A DNA stretch of 43,518 bases from Catellatospora coxensis (GCF_016862635.1 NZ_BONI01000080.1:1-43518), one strand, 5' to 3'. Positions 1 through 8,396 are shown, numbered from the stretch's first letter. A program made the numbers and translations. The notes: generated by a model not told the origin, from the letters alone.

Positions 1-2300
1 CCCGCGGTGGCGACCGTCCGGGTTACGGCGACCGTTCCGGCAGCCGCGAAGGCGGGTTCCGTGGTGGTGACCGGGACCGCACCGGCGGTAGCCGGGAGGG
101 CGGGTTCCGCAGTGGCGGGGACCGTCCGAGCTACGGCGACCGTTCCGGCGGCAGCCGTGAGGGTGGCTTCCGCAGTGGCGGTGACCGTGCCGGTGGCGAT
201 CGCGGTGGGTTCTCCCGCGGTGGCGACCGTCCCGGTGGTGAGCGTCGCGAGGGTGGCTTCCGCAGTGGCGGCGACCGCGAGCGATTCGGCGGCGGCGACC
301 GCCGTGAGGGCGGCTTCCGCGGTGGAGACGACCGTGGCGGCGACCGGGGTGGTTTCCGCAGCGGCGGTGACCGTCGCGAGGGCGGCTTCCGCAGTGGCGG
401 GGACCGTCCGAACTACGGTGACCGTTCCGGTGGCAGCCGTGAGGGTGGTTTCCGTTCGGGTGGCGACCGTGCCGGCGGCGACCGTGGCGGTTTCCGCAGT
501 GGTGGCGACCGTCCGAGCTACGGGGACCGTTCCGGCAGCAGTCGTGAGGGCTTCCGCAGCGGCGGTGACCGCGAGCGCTTCGGCGGCGGTGACCGTCGTG
601 AAGGCGGCTTCCGCGGCGACCGTCCCGGTGGCGACCGTCGTGAGGGCGGCTTCCGCCGCCCGTCCGAGGACCGTGGCGGCTACCGCAGCGGTGGCTTCGG
701 CGACCGCGACCGCACCGGCGGCGGCCGCGAGGGCGGCTTCCGCGGCGGCGACCGTGACCGTACCGGTGGCGACCGCCGTGAGGGCTTCCGCAGCGGTGGC
801 GACCGTCCGAGTTACGGTGACCGTTCCGGTGGCAGCCGTGAGGGTGGTTTCCGTTCGGGTGGCGACCGTGCCGGCGGCGACCGTGGCGGTTTCCGCAGCG
901 GTGGCGACCGTCCGAGCTATGGCGACCGCGCCGGCGGTACCCGCGAGGGTGGCTTCCGCAGCGGCGGCGACCGGGAGCGTTTCGGCGGCGGCGACCGTCC
1001 CGGCGGCGACCGTGGCGGGTTCTCCCGCGGCGGTGACCGGCCCGGTTACGGCGACCGCAGCGGCGGCACCCGTGAGGGTGGGTTCCGCAGTGGCGGTGAC
1101 CGCGAGCGCTTCGGCGGCGACCGTCGCGAGGGCGGCTTCCGGGGCGACGACCGCGGCGCCGGCCGTGAGGGCGGTTTCCGTGGTGGCGACCGGGACCGTC
1201 CGTCCGGCGACCGTCGCGAGGGCGGCTTCCGCGGCGGCAGCGGCCCTGCCGAGCGCCGTGAGGGCGAGCGGTCCGCCGAGGGCACGGAGGCCCGCGAGTT
1301 CGAGGGTACGGGCCGTCCCGGTCCCGCGCTGCCCGACGACATCACGGCCGCGGACCTCGACAGCGAGGTGCGTGCCGAGCTGCTCTCGCTGGCCAAGCCG
1401 GTGGCGGACACGGTCGCGCGGCACCTCGTCGCGACCGGTCAGCTGATCGACGACGACCCGGAGCAGGCGCTGGAGCACGCGCTGGCCGCTCGGCGGCTGG
1501 CGTCGCGCATCGCGGTGGTCCGCGAGGCGGTGGGCCTGGCCGCGTACCAGACGGGTGACTGGGCGAGCGCGATCGCGGAGATCCGCACGTACCACCGGAT
1601 GACGGGGCGGCAGACGCACCTTGCCGTGCTGGCCGACTGCGAGCGCGCGCTGGGCCGGCCGGAGAAGGCGATCGACCTGTTCCGCGGTGTCGAGCGCGAC
1701 AAGCTGAGCCAGGGCGAGGCGCTGGAGCTGCTGATCGTGGCCGCCGGAGCCCGGGGCGACATGGGCCAGCACGAGGCGGCCGCGGCGATGCTGCAGGTGC
1801 GCGAGCTGACCGTGGAGTCGAACGAGGACTGGTCACCGCGGCTGCGGTACGCGTACGCCGACGCGCTGCTGGCGTCGGGGCGTGCCGAGGAGGCCCGGGA
1901 GTGGTTCACCAAGGCGGCCGCCGCGGACACCGACGCGGTGACCGACGCGGCCGAGCGGCTGCTGGAGATGGACGGCGTCGAGATCGAGGACGAGTCGGAC
2001 GACGAGCCCGCCGACCGTGACCGTGCCACCTCGGCGAAGGCTGGGGAAGCGGACGCGGACACCGACGAGGACGATGACGACCTCGACGGCGAGGACTACG
2101 ACGACGAGGATGACGACGACCTCGAGGACGAGGACGACGAGGACCTCGACGAGGACGACCTCGACGACGATGACGATGACGACGAGGACCGCGAAGGCGG
2201 TGCCGACGACGAGGACGACGACGACCTCGCGGACTTCGACGAGAAGCCCACGGCCGCTGCCGCCGACGCCCCCGCGACGAAGGCGGAAACAGACAAGTGA
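1..2300 (+). CDS. RGG-repeat / TPR / poly-acidic protein, 5'-truncated by the window edge
   Basis: The reading frame is open from position 3 to the TGA at 2298-2300, and no start is visible, so the N-terminus lies off the window. Codons 3-1260 encode a low-complexity Arg/Gly/Asp domain with about 19 GGFR units in variants such as [11 protein letters not shown] and [10 protein letters not shown]. From about 1340 to 1985 an alpha-helical TPR-like region follows, with motifs such as [10 protein letters not shown] and [12 protein letters not shown]. From about 1986 to 2260 the tail is almost pure Asp/Glu. By gene order this corresponds to the TPR protein Rv1691 of M. tuberculosis; the RGG domain is an addition. 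It overlaps the next gene by 4 bases (GTGA). Function is unknown; a scaffold or nucleic-acid-binding role is inference. The other long plus-strand frame here is Ala/Val/Thr monotony and is an artefact of the GC-rich repeat. Confidence 0.85.
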   Translation, partial: RGGDRPGYGDRSGSREGGFRGGDRDRTGGSREGGFRSGGDRPSYGDRSGGSREGGFRSGGDRAGGDRGGFSRGGDRPGGERREGGFRSGGDRERFGGGDRREGGFRGGDDRGGDRGGFRSGGDRREGGFRSGGDRPNYGDRSGGSREGGFRSGGDRAGGDRGGFRSGGDRPSYGDRSGSSREGFRSGGDRERFGGGDRREGGFRGDRPGGDRREGGFRRPSEDRGGYRSGGFGDRDRTGGGREGGFRGGDRDRTGGDRREGFRSGGDRPSYGDRSGGSREGGFRSGGDRAGGDRGGFRSGGDRPSYGDRAGGTREGGFRSGGDRERFGGGDRPGGDRGGFSRGGDRPGYGDRSGGTREGGFRSGGDRERFGGDRREGGFRGDDRGAGREGGFRGGDRDRPSGDRREGGFRGGSGPAERREGERSAEGTEAREFEGTGRPGPALPDDITAADLDSEVRAELLSLAKPVADTVARHLVATGQLIDDDPEQALEHALAARRLASRIAVVREAVGLAAYQTGDWASAIAEIRTYHRMTGRQTHLAVLADCERALGRPEKAIDLFRGVERDKLSQGEALELLIVAAGARGDMGQHEAAAAMLQVRELTVESNEDWSPRLRYAYADALLASGRAEEAREWFTKAAAADTDAVTDAAERLLEMDGVEIEDESDDEPADRDRATSAKAGEADADTDEDDDDLDGEDYDDEDDDDLEDEDDEDLDEDDLDDDDDDDEDREGGADDEDDDDLADFDEKPTAAAADAPATKAETDK

Positions 2301-3109
2301 CATCGCTCGTCGAGAACTATGACCTGGTCATATTCGATCTCGACGGCGTGCTGTACCTCATCGACCGCCCCATTCCCGGGGCGGTCGATGCGTTGGCGCG
2401 CCTCAGGGATCAGGGCATGCCCGTGCGCTTCGCGACGAACAACGCGTCGCGGCGTGCGGCCGAGGTCGCGGCGCTGCTGCGGGGTATGGGCATCGCCGCC
2501 CAGCCGCAGGAGGTGCTGACCTCGGCCGGTGCGGCCGCGGCGCTGCTGGCGCAGCGGCTGGAGCCGGGTGCGCCGGTGCTGGTGCTGGGCGCGCCCGCGC
2601 TGCGCGGCGAGGTGACCGACGTCGGGCTGCGGCCCGTCGACAGCGCCGACGACAACCCGCGTGCGGTCGTCCAGGGCTTCGGCCCGGATCTGGGCTGGAA
2701 GCAGCTGGCGGAGGCGTGCGTGGCGATCCGGGCGGGGGCCTGGTGGATGGCGACGAACACCGACCGGACCCTGCCGACGCTGCGCGGGCCGTTGCCGGGC
2801 AACGGTTCCCTGGTCGCGCTGCTGGCGCACGCGCTGGAGCGGGAGCCCGACGTGGTGGTGGGCAAGCCCGAGCCGGGCCTGTTCGCGACCGCGGCGGCGC
2901 AGGCGTCGGCGCGGCGGGTGCTGGTGGTCGGCGACCGGCTGGACACCGACATCGCCGGTGCGCACCGGGCGGGCATGGACAGCCTGTTGGTGCTGACCGG
3001 GGTCTCGACCGCGGTGGAGGCGGCAGCGGCGAGCGGTCAGTTGCGCCCGACGTACGTGGCCGCGGATCTGGGGGGCCTGTTCACTGCGCCTGCGGTTCCG
3101 GCACTGTAG
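2297..3109 (+). CDS. HAD superfamily IIA (NagD-like) phosphatase
   Basis: A 270-residue HAD hydrolase. Motif I is DLDGVLY (nucleophile Asp14, Asp16), motif II contains TNN at 47-49, the motif III lysine is Lys190 in VVGKPEPG, and motif IV is GDRLDTDI from 212, which binds Mg2+. The long cap between motifs II and III is typical of subfamily IIA phosphatases acting on small phosphorylated metabolites or 4-nitrophenyl phosphate. The substrate cannot be read from the sequence. The GTG start sits in a GTGA overlap with the upstream TPR gene, indicating translational coupling. The position matches Rv1692, which has been described as a glycerol-3-phosphate phosphatase; transferring that activity here is inference. 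Confidence 0.9.
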   Translation: MTSLVENYDLVIFDLDGVLYLIDRPIPGAVDALARLRDQGMPVRFATNNASRRAAEVAALLRGMGIAAQPQEVLTSAGAAAALLAQRLEPGAPVLVLGAPALRGEVTDVGLRPVDSADDNPRAVVQGFGPDLGWKQLAEACVAIRAGAWWMATNTDRTLPTLRGPLPGNGSLVALLAHALEREPDVVVGKPEPGLFATAAAQASARRVLVVGDRLDTDIAGAHRAGMDSLLVLTGVSTAVEAAAASGQLRPTYVAADLGGLFTAPAVPAL

Positions 3110-3130
3110 CGTTGGTCCGCGGAACGGTAC

Positions 3131-3149
3131 GGGACGCGTGCGGCGTCCC
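3131..3149 (+). terminator. Short hairpin after the HAD gene
   Basis: GGGACGC (3131-3137) and GCGTCCC (3143-3149) form a perfect 7-bp stem with a 5-base loop, 21 bases after the HAD stop. There is no T tract. It may be a weak terminator or a processing site before the phasin-like gene. Confidence 0.4.
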
Positions 3150-3178
3150 AAACCGGGCATCAGTCGGCAGGAGAGGTG

Positions 3179-4027
3179 GTGACCGCTGTGGCGAGCAAGT
3201 CGGGTGAACCAGTGCAGGACGTGGTCAAGGCGTACCTGGAGCTGGCCTTCGGGCTGACCGAGGCGTCGAAGAAGAAGGCGGAGAAGACCGTCAAGAAGGC
3301 GGCCAAGGAGCTGCTCGGCAAGAGCGGCGCGACCGCGTCGCAGTTGCAGACGATGGCCGAGGAGCTGGTCACCACCGGCCTGCAGAACCGCGAGGCGATC
3401 ACCCGGATCGTGCGGCTGGAGCTGGACCGGGCGCTCGGCCGGGTCGGGCTGGCCACCGCCGAGGAGGTCGCCACGCTGACCGCCCGGATCGAGGACCTCG
3501 AGGGCCAGCTGCGGGAGGCGAAGGCCGACCGGCCCGCGTCCACGACCAACGGTTCCTCCGCCGCCGCGAGCCCGGTGGTCGCCGCCGCGCCGGTGGCGAA
3601 GAAGGCCATCGCGAAGAAGGCGGTCGCCCCGGCGAAGCCTGCCGAGGCAGCCGAGCCGGCGGAGTCCGTCAAGACCACGCCGGCGGCGGTCGCCAAGCGG
3701 GTCCAGAAGGCCACGCCCGTGGTGAAGGCCGCGCCCGCGAAGAAGGCGCCCGCGAAGAAGGCGGAACCGGCTCAGGAGGCCCCGATCAAGGGCGCCGCGG
3801 CGGCCCGCAAGCCGGCGAAGGTCGTGGCCAAGAAGGCCGCGAAGGCCGTCGCCGGGGTGGACGCGGCCGCCGCGATCGACGCCGTCGCCAAGGCGACGTC
3901 CGGCCACGAGCCGGTCGCCCCGGTCGCGTTCAGCTCCGCGGCCGACGTGCCGGTCGCCGCGAAGAAGGCCCCGGTGAAGAAGACCGCGGCCAAGAAGGCC
4001 CCCGCCGGCAAGGCGGCGAACGCGTGA
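3179..4027 (+). CDS. Phasin-like helical protein with a Lys/Ala/Pro-rich, histone-H1-like tail
   Basis: About 282 residues. The first 120 are amphipathic helix (VKAYLELAFGLTEASKKKAEKTVK onward, in shorter blocks) resembling the polyhydroxyalkanoate-granule-associated (phasin) family, ending in a short coiled coil around EDLEGQLREAK. The rest is low complexity with repeated AKKA, APAKKA and VKKTAAKKA units like histone H1 or HupB tails, which suggests DNA or polyanion binding. Candidate GTG starts lie at 3176, 3179 and 3188; AGGAGAGG at 3169-3176 best serves 3179, though 3188 is possible. It ends in a GTGA overlap with the next ORF. No PHA synthase is visible nearby, so a granule role is not supported by context. 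Confidence 0.75.
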   Translation: MTAVASKSGEPVQDVVKAYLELAFGLTEASKKKAEKTVKKAAKELLGKSGATASQLQTMAEELVTTGLQNREAITRIVRLELDRALGRVGLATAEEVATLTARIEDLEGQLREAKADRPASTTNGSSAAASPVVAAAPVAKKAIAKKAVAPAKPAEAAEPAESVKTTPAAVAKRVQKATPVVKAAPAKKAPAKKAEPAQEAPIKGAAAARKPAKVVAKKAAKAVAGVDAAAAIDAVAKATSGHEPVAPVAFSSAADVPVAAKKAPVKKTAAKKAPAGKAANA

Positions 4028-4251
4028 CCTCACCGCAGCTGCCGCTGTCGTTCTCGCCGTCGGCCGTGCCGGCGCCGCGTCCGATGCCGACACCCGCGAC
4101 GCTGATGCCCGGACCGACCGGCCACCACGCGGTGGACGCGGCGGTCCGGGCCGTGGCGAACGCTGCCGACCTGCCGCTGGCCGAGCAGCTGGCGGCGTAC
4201 GAGGCCGCGCACAAGACGTTGCGGGAAGTCCTGACCGCGATCGAGGCCTGA
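4024..4251 (+). CDS. Small conserved-position protein, 75 aa
   Basis: A 75-residue protein starting at GTG 4024 in a GTGA overlap with the upstream gene and ending 5 bases before tlyA. The first 30 residues are Pro-rich and probably disordered; the rest is helical (VDAAVRAVANAADLPLAEQL onward). It occupies the position of the small protein Rv1693 of Mycobacterium, directly before tlyA. No function can be assigned. The tight overlap and spacing on both sides argue that it is translated. Confidence 0.65.
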   Translation: MTSPQLPLSFSPSAVPAPRPMPTPATLMPGPTGHHAVDAAVRAVANAADLPLAEQLAAYEAAHKTLREVLTAIEA

Positions 4252-4256
4252 CGCAC

Positions 4257-5078
4257 ATGGCACGTCGCACCCGCCTCGACGCGGAGCTGGTCCGCCGCGG
4301 GCTGGCCCGTTCCCGCGACCACGCCGGTGAGCTGATCGCCGCGGGCCGGGTCGAGGTCAAGGGCTCCGTGGCGCACAAGGCCGCGGCCATGGTCGACCCG
4401 GCCGACGCGGTACGCGTGACCGGCGAGTCCACCGGCGACGACTACGTGTCGCGGGGCGGGCACAAGCTGGCCGGGGCGCTGGCCGCGTTCACGCCGCACG
4501 GCCTGACGGTCGCCGGCCGCCGCTGCCTGGACGCGGGCGCCTCCACCGGCGGGTTCACCGACGTGCTGCTGCGCAACGGCGCGGCCGAGGTCGTCGCCGT
4601 GGACGTGGGCTACGGCCAGCTCGCCTGGTCCCTGCGTACCGACGAGCGGGTGAAGGTGCACGAGCGCACCAACGTGCGCACGCTGACGCCCGAGGTGATC
4701 GGCGGGATGGTCGAGCTGACCGTGGCGGACCTGTCGTTCATCTCGCTGCGGCTGGTGCTGCCCGCGCTGGCCGCGTGCACCGACGGCGACCTGGTGCTGA
4801 TGGTCAAGCCGCAGTTCGAGGTCGGCAAGGAGCGCGTGGGCACGGGCGGGGTGGTGCGCGATCCGGCGCTGCGGGCCGAGGCGGTGCTGGACGTCGCGGC
4901 GGCCGCGGGCACGCTCGGGCTGGGCGTGGCCGGGGTGACGGCGAGCCCGCTGCCCGGTCCGTCGGGCAACGTGGAGTTCTTCGTGTGGTTCCGGCGTGAC
5001 GCACCCGCCCCCGCGGTGGACGACATCCGCGCCGTGGTGGAGGCTGGGGTGCCGAACGCACCCGACGCGGAGGACTGA
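4257..5078 (+). CDS. tlyA: TlyA family rRNA 2'-O-methyltransferase
   Basis: A 273-residue protein of normal family length. Residues 1-60 form an S4 RNA-binding domain (RLDAELVRRGLARSRDHA), followed by an FtsJ-like methyltransferase with the SAM-binding loop DAGASTGGF at 92-100. Lys70 (RGGHK), Asp158 (VADLSF), Lys184 (MVKPQF) and Glu240 match the catalytic K-D-K-E set of the family. In mycobacteria TlyA methylates 16S C1409 and 23S C1920 (2'-O), which confers capreomycin sensitivity. The ATG start is 5 bases after the small upstream ORF, and the NAD kinase starts immediately after the stop, so all are likely one transcript. Confidence 0.95.
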   Translation: MARRTRLDAELVRRGLARSRDHAGELIAAGRVEVKGSVAHKAAAMVDPADAVRVTGESTGDDYVSRGGHKLAGALAAFTPHGLTVAGRRCLDAGASTGGFTDVLLRNGAAEVVAVDVGYGQLAWSLRTDERVKVHERTNVRTLTPEVIGGMVELTVADLSFISLRLVLPALAACTDGDLVLMVKPQFEVGKERVGTGGVVRDPALRAEAVLDVAAAAGTLGLGVAGVTASPLPGPSGNVEFFVWFRRDAPAPAVDDIRAVVEAGVPNAPDAED

Positions 5079-5984
5079 ATGACGGAGCGCGTGGCGCTGC
5101 TGGTCACCCATACCGGCCGGAAGGACTCCACCGATCACGCCCGCACCGTGGCGCGGGACCTGATCGCGGCGGGGTTCAGCGTGCGGGTGGTGGCCGAGGA
5201 GGCCGAGGACCTGGACCTGTCCGGGGTCACCCCGATCTCGGGCGCGTGCGCCGCCCAGGGCGCGGAGATCGTGTTCGCGCTGGGCGGTGACGGAACGCTG
5301 CTGCGCGCGGCGGAGCTGGCCCGCCCGGAGGGCGCCCCGCTGCTGGGCATCAACCTGGGCAAGGTCGGTTTCCTGGCCGAGGCCGAGATCGCGGACCTGG
5401 ACACGGCGGTACGCGACGTGGTGGCGCGCGAGTACAGCGTCGAGGAGCGGCTGACCATCGACGTGACCGCGGAGCTGGCCGGTGAGGTCATCGCCGAGTC
5501 GTGGGCGCTCAACGAGGTCAGCGTCGAGAAGGGCAGCCGCGAGCGCATGCTCGAACTGCTGGTCGATGTGGACGGTCGCCCGCTGTCGCGCTACGGCTGC
5601 GACGGTGTGGTGTGCGCCACCCCGACGGGTTCGACGGCGTACGCGTTCTCGGCCGGCGGGCCGGTCGTGTGGCCGCGGGTGGAGGCGCTGCTGCTGGTGC
5701 CGATCAGCGCGCATGCGCTGTTCAGCCGCCCGCTGGTGACCGCGCCGGACTCGACGATCCAGATCACCATCGACCCGTACACCGAGCATGCGCTGATGAG
5801 CTGCGACGGCCGCCGGGTGTTCAGTCTCGCGCCGGGCGCGCAGGTCACGGTGCGGCGCGGGGCGCTGCCGGTGCGGGTGGCGCGGCTGCGCCCGCGGCCG
5901 TTCACCGACCGGCTCGTGGCCAAGTTCGGCCTGCCCGTGGAGGGCTGGCGGGCGCACGGGCAGCGGCACGCGACCGGCCACTGA
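5079..5984 (+). CDS. nadK: NAD kinase
   Basis: A 301-residue ATP/polyphosphate-NAD kinase that phosphorylates NAD+ to NADP+. It has the signature GGDGT (69-73), the NE pair at 145-146 in NEVSVEKG, and DGVVCATPTGSTAYAF from 175 with the conserved TPTGSTAY stretch. The ATG directly follows the tlyA TGA, so translation is coupled. The order tlyA-nadK-recN is the standard actinobacterial arrangement (Rv1694-Rv1696). The intergenic 128 bases that follow carry the recN promoter. Confidence 0.96.
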   Translation: MTERVALLVTHTGRKDSTDHARTVARDLIAAGFSVRVVAEEAEDLDLSGVTPISGACAAQGAEIVFALGGDGTLLRAAELARPEGAPLLGINLGKVGFLAEAEIADLDTAVRDVVAREYSVEERLTIDVTAELAGEVIAESWALNEVSVEKGSRERMLELLVDVDGRPLSRYGCDGVVCATPTGSTAYAFSAGGPVVWPRVEALLLVPISAHALFSRPLVTAPDSTIQITIDPYTEHALMSCDGRRVFSLAPGAQVTVRRGALPVRVARLRPRPFTDRLVAKFGLPVEGWRAHGQRHATGH

Positions 5985-6075
5985 CGGGGTACCCACCGGT
6001 CGGGGCGCAGCGCTCCGACCGCCTTGTTCATGGTGCGGAACGTTCCCGTTCCGGCAACGGCCACGGCGGCCCGGC

Positions 6076-6104
6076 GTGACACTGTCGGAGGGGCGGGCTA
6101 CTGT
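6076..6104 (+). promoter_or_regulatory. recN promoter, PafBC / RecA-NDp-like, leaderless
   Basis: CTGTCGGAG (6082-6090), exactly 8 bases, then TACTGT (6099-6104). This fits the mycobacterial DNA-damage promoter consensus TTGTCRGTG-N8-TANNNT at 7 of 9 positions plus the full -10, with the spacing exact. GTGACA (6076-6081) also lies 17 bases before the -10 as a possible sigma-A -35. The -10 ends 8 bases before the GTG start, predicting a leaderless mRNA. No typical LexA box (GAAC-N4-GTTC) is visible; GGAACGTTCC at 6037-6046 lacks the spacer. Confidence 0.6.
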
Positions 6105-6112
6105 CATCTGCT

Positions 6113-7858
6113 GTGCTGGAAGAGTTGCGCATCACCGGTCTCGGCGTGATCGAGGACACCACCCTCCCGCTGACCCGTGGCATGAATGTCATCACCGGTG
6201 AGACCGGTGCCGGCAAGACCATGGTCGTCACCGGGCTGGGGCTGCTGTTCGGCGGGCGTGCCGACGCCGGCCGGGTGCGGGCCGAGCCGGGCCGCGCCAC
6301 CGTCGAAGGCCGGCTGCGGCTGGCGGGCAACGCGGCCAGTGCCGTGGCCGCCCGAGTGGCCGAGGCGGGAGCCGAGGGCGACGACGACGGCACGCTGCTG
6401 ATGAGCCGCACCGTCACCGTCGAGGGCCGGTCCAAGGCCCACGTGGGCGGGCGCACCGTGCCGGTGTCGCTGCTCAGCGACGTCGGCGAGCAGGTCGTGG
6501 CGGTGCACGGCCAGTCCGACCAGCTGCGGCTGCTGCGCCCGTCGGAGCAGCGCGGCGCGCTGGACCGGTTCGCCGGCCCGGAGCACGAGAAGCTGCTCGT
6601 GGAGTTCAAGGAGCTGTTCGGCCGCTGGCGCGGCGTCGCCGACGACCTCGCCGACCGGCGCGCCAACATGCGCACCCGGGCGCAGGAGGCCGACCTGCTG
6701 CGGCTGGGTCTCGACGAGATCACCCGGGTGGACCCGCAGGCCGGCGAGGACGAGGAGCTGCGGGCCGAGGCCCAGCGCCTGGAGCACGCCGAGGGCCTGC
6801 GCACCGCCGCGCACATCGCGCACCAGGCGATCGCGGGCGGCGGCGAGACCGACAGCGAGGACGCGACCAGCCTGGTCGGCACGGCCCGGCGCACCCTGGA
6901 GTCGCAGTCCACCGTGGACGCGAAGCTGGGGGAGTACGCGGCCCGCCTGGAGGAGGCCGCGTCGCTGCTCGGCGACGTCTCCGTGGAGCTCTCGACATAC
7001 CTGGCGAGCCTGGACGCCGACCCGGCCCGGCTGCAGCAGATCTACGAGCGGCGCGCCGCGCTGCGCTCGCTGACCCGCAAGTACGCCGACGACGTCGACG
7101 GCGTCATCGCCTGGGCCGACAACGCCCGGTCGCGGCTGGCCGCGCTGGACACCTCCGACGAGCTGCTGGAGGAGCTGGAGCGGGAGATGACCCGGCTCGC
7201 CGGCGAGGTCGCCGAGCTGGCCGCGAAGCTGCGCGCGGCGCGGCTGGAGGCCGCCGGGCGCTTCGCCGACAAGGTGACCGTCGAGCTGGCCGGGCTGGCC
7301 ATGCCGCACGCGCGCATCTCGGTGCTGGTCGTGCCGCGCCCGGCCGGTGACATCAGCCTGGTGGTCGACGGCGTCGAGTCCGGGGTCACCCCCGACGGCG
7401 CCGACGACATCGAGCTGCGCCTGCTGGCGCACCCCGGCGCGCCCGCGCTGCCGCTGCAGAAGGGCGCCTCCGGCGGTGAGCTGTCCCGGGTGATGCTCGC
7501 GATCGAGGTCGTGTTCGCCGGGGTCGGCGGCCCGCCGACGCTGGTCTTCGACGAGGTCGACTCGGGTGTCGGCGGCCGCGCCGCGGTGGAGATCGGACGG
7601 CGGCTGGCCCGGCTGGCCCGCAACCACCAGGTGCTGGTCGTCACGCACCTGCCGCAGGTCGCCGCGTTCGCCGACCGCCACCTGGTGGTGGCCAAGGACA
7701 CCGGCGGCGCGATCACCACGAGTGGGGTGCGCGTCGTCGAGGAGACCGAGCGGGCCCGTGAGCTGGCCCGCATGCTGGCCGGCCTGCCGGACTCGGACCT
7801 GGGCATCGCGCACGCGGAGGAGCTGCTGGCCGTCGCGGCCCGCGAACGCGCCGCCTGA
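6113..7858 (+). CDS. recN: DNA repair protein RecN
   Basis: A 581-residue SMC-like ATPase acting in double-strand break repair. Walker A is GETGAGKT (29-36); the ABC signature is GASGGELSRVMLA; Walker B is LVFDEVDSGVGG, followed by the H-loop VVTHLPQVA. The middle section is helical coiled coil, shorter than in SMC, as expected for RecN. The GTG start gives the usual N-terminus (MLEELRITGLGVI) and has no Shine-Dalgarno at normal spacing, consistent with leaderless expression from the -10 at 6099-6104. A long hairpin 11 bases after the stop closes the gene. Confidence 0.96.
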   Translation: MLEELRITGLGVIEDTTLPLTRGMNVITGETGAGKTMVVTGLGLLFGGRADAGRVRAEPGRATVEGRLRLAGNAASAVAARVAEAGAEGDDDGTLLMSRTVTVEGRSKAHVGGRTVPVSLLSDVGEQVVAVHGQSDQLRLLRPSEQRGALDRFAGPEHEKLLVEFKELFGRWRGVADDLADRRANMRTRAQEADLLRLGLDEITRVDPQAGEDEELRAEAQRLEHAEGLRTAAHIAHQAIAGGGETDSEDATSLVGTARRTLESQSTVDAKLGEYAARLEEAASLLGDVSVELSTYLASLDADPARLQQIYERRAALRSLTRKYADDVDGVIAWADNARSRLAALDTSDELLEELEREMTRLAGEVAELAAKLRAARLEAAGRFADKVTVELAGLAMPHARISVLVVPRPAGDISLVVDGVESGVTPDGADDIELRLLAHPGAPALPLQKGASGGELSRVMLAIEVVFAGVGGPPTLVFDEVDSGVGGRAAVEIGRRLARLARNHQVLVVTHLPQVAAFADRHLVVAKDTGGAITTSGVRVVEETERARELARMLAGLPDSDLGIAHAEELLAVAARERAA

Positions 7859-7869
7859 CCTCGTACGAC

Positions 7870-7916
7870 CGCCGAGGGCGGTGCACGCCACACTGTGGCG
7901 CGCACCGCCCTCGGCG
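7870..7916 (+). terminator. Long hairpin terminator after recN
   Basis: CGCCGAGGGCGGTGC (7870-7884) pairs perfectly with its complement at 7902-7916, and the stem continues inward (GCCAC/GTGGC) with one mismatch and a 3-base loop. It starts 11 bases after the recN stop. There is no T tract, as is common in actinobacterial terminators. Confidence 0.75.
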
Positions 7917-7942
7917 CGTTGCCACGGCTCCCGCTTTCCATA

Positions 7943-8001
7943 GACGTTGGCCTATCACATCGACTGGATCGAGATCGAACTCGATGTCATAGGCCAACGT
8001 C
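7943..8001. repeat. 59-bp near-perfect inverted repeat between convergent genes
   Basis: Arms of 21 bases at 7943-7963 and 7981-8001 differ at one position and flank a 17-base loop. The arms start GACGTTGGCCTAT and end ATAGGCCAACGTC. At about 50% GC it is clearly less GC-rich than its surroundings. It lies 58 bases beyond the stop of the leftward SMR gene and so could terminate it, but the length, composition and separate recN terminator next to it also fit a dispersed palindromic repeat. Confidence 0.7.
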
Positions 8002-8059
8002 GACGTAAGGCGCGGCGCGGTGCGGCGGATCGGACGGGGGAGCCGAGGTGGTTGTCGGA

Positions 8060-8383
8060 TCAGTGCTGCCGGCCCAGTTCCAGGGCGACGACGCCCGCCG
8101 CGACCAGGGCCAGGCCGGCGATCTGGAGCCAGCTGAACCGGTCCTGGAAGAAGACCACGCCGGCCAGGGCGACCAGGGCCACCCCGATGCCCGCGCAGAT
8201 GCCGTACGCCAGCCCGAGCGCCATACCCCGCTTCAGTACCTGGCTCAGCAGCACGAACGCGGTGACGTACCCCGCGACCACCACCACGGACGGGATCGGC
8301 TTGGTGAAGCCGGCGGAGGCGCGCAGGCACACCGTGGCGACGACTTCGGCGAGGATGGCTCCGGCGAGCATGACGTAGATCAC
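8060..8383 (-). CDS. Small multidrug resistance (SMR) family transporter
   Basis: 107 residues, four membrane helices, with the essential membrane Glu in AILAEVVAT (Glu13 from this start), as in Mmr of mycobacteria and EmrE. SMR proteins are proton-coupled antiporters of cationic drugs or guanidinium compounds. I chose GTG 8383 (MIYVMLAGAILAE) rather than GTG 8392 because a -10 TACAGT (8396-8391) lies 7 bases before it, implying a leaderless mRNA, and because it matches the N-terminus of Mmr. Odd point: the family's nearly invariant Trp in helix 3 (YAxWxGxG) is Cys here (YGICAGIG), so substrate range or function may differ. Confidence 0.85.
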   Translation of the reverse strand: MIYVMLAGAILAEVVATVCLRASAGFTKPIPSVVVVAGYVTAFVLLSQVLKRGMALGLAYGICAGIGVALVALAGVVFFQDRFSWLQIAGLALVAAGVVALELGRQH

Positions 8384-8390
8384 GCGGCTC

Positions 8391-8396
8391 ACTGTA
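8391..8396 (-). promoter_or_regulatory. -10 box of the SMR gene
   Basis: On the minus strand TACAGT (8396-8391) lies 7 bases before the GTG at 8383, the distance expected of a leaderless transcript. Confidence 0.5.

Noticed and set aside
7-1446. Long plus-strand frame rich in Ala, Val and Thr
   Set aside because: It is the shifted frame of the RGG-repeat protein; the RGG frame continues into the TPR gene and the Ala/Val/Thr frame ends without a recognisable domain.
2096-4432. Long minus-strand frame opposite the HAD, phasin-like and small genes
   Set aside because: Arg/Pro/Ser-rich low complexity; it is the antisense of several genes with clear families.
6037-6046. GGAACGTTCC as a LexA box for recN
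   Set aside because: Gram-positive LexA boxes have the form GAAC-N4-GTTC; this palindrome has no spacer, and a better PafBC-like motif lies at the promoter.
3930-6107. Long minus-strand frame opposite tlyA and nadK
   Set aside because: Antisense artefact of GC-rich codon bias; both plus-strand genes have catalytic motifs.
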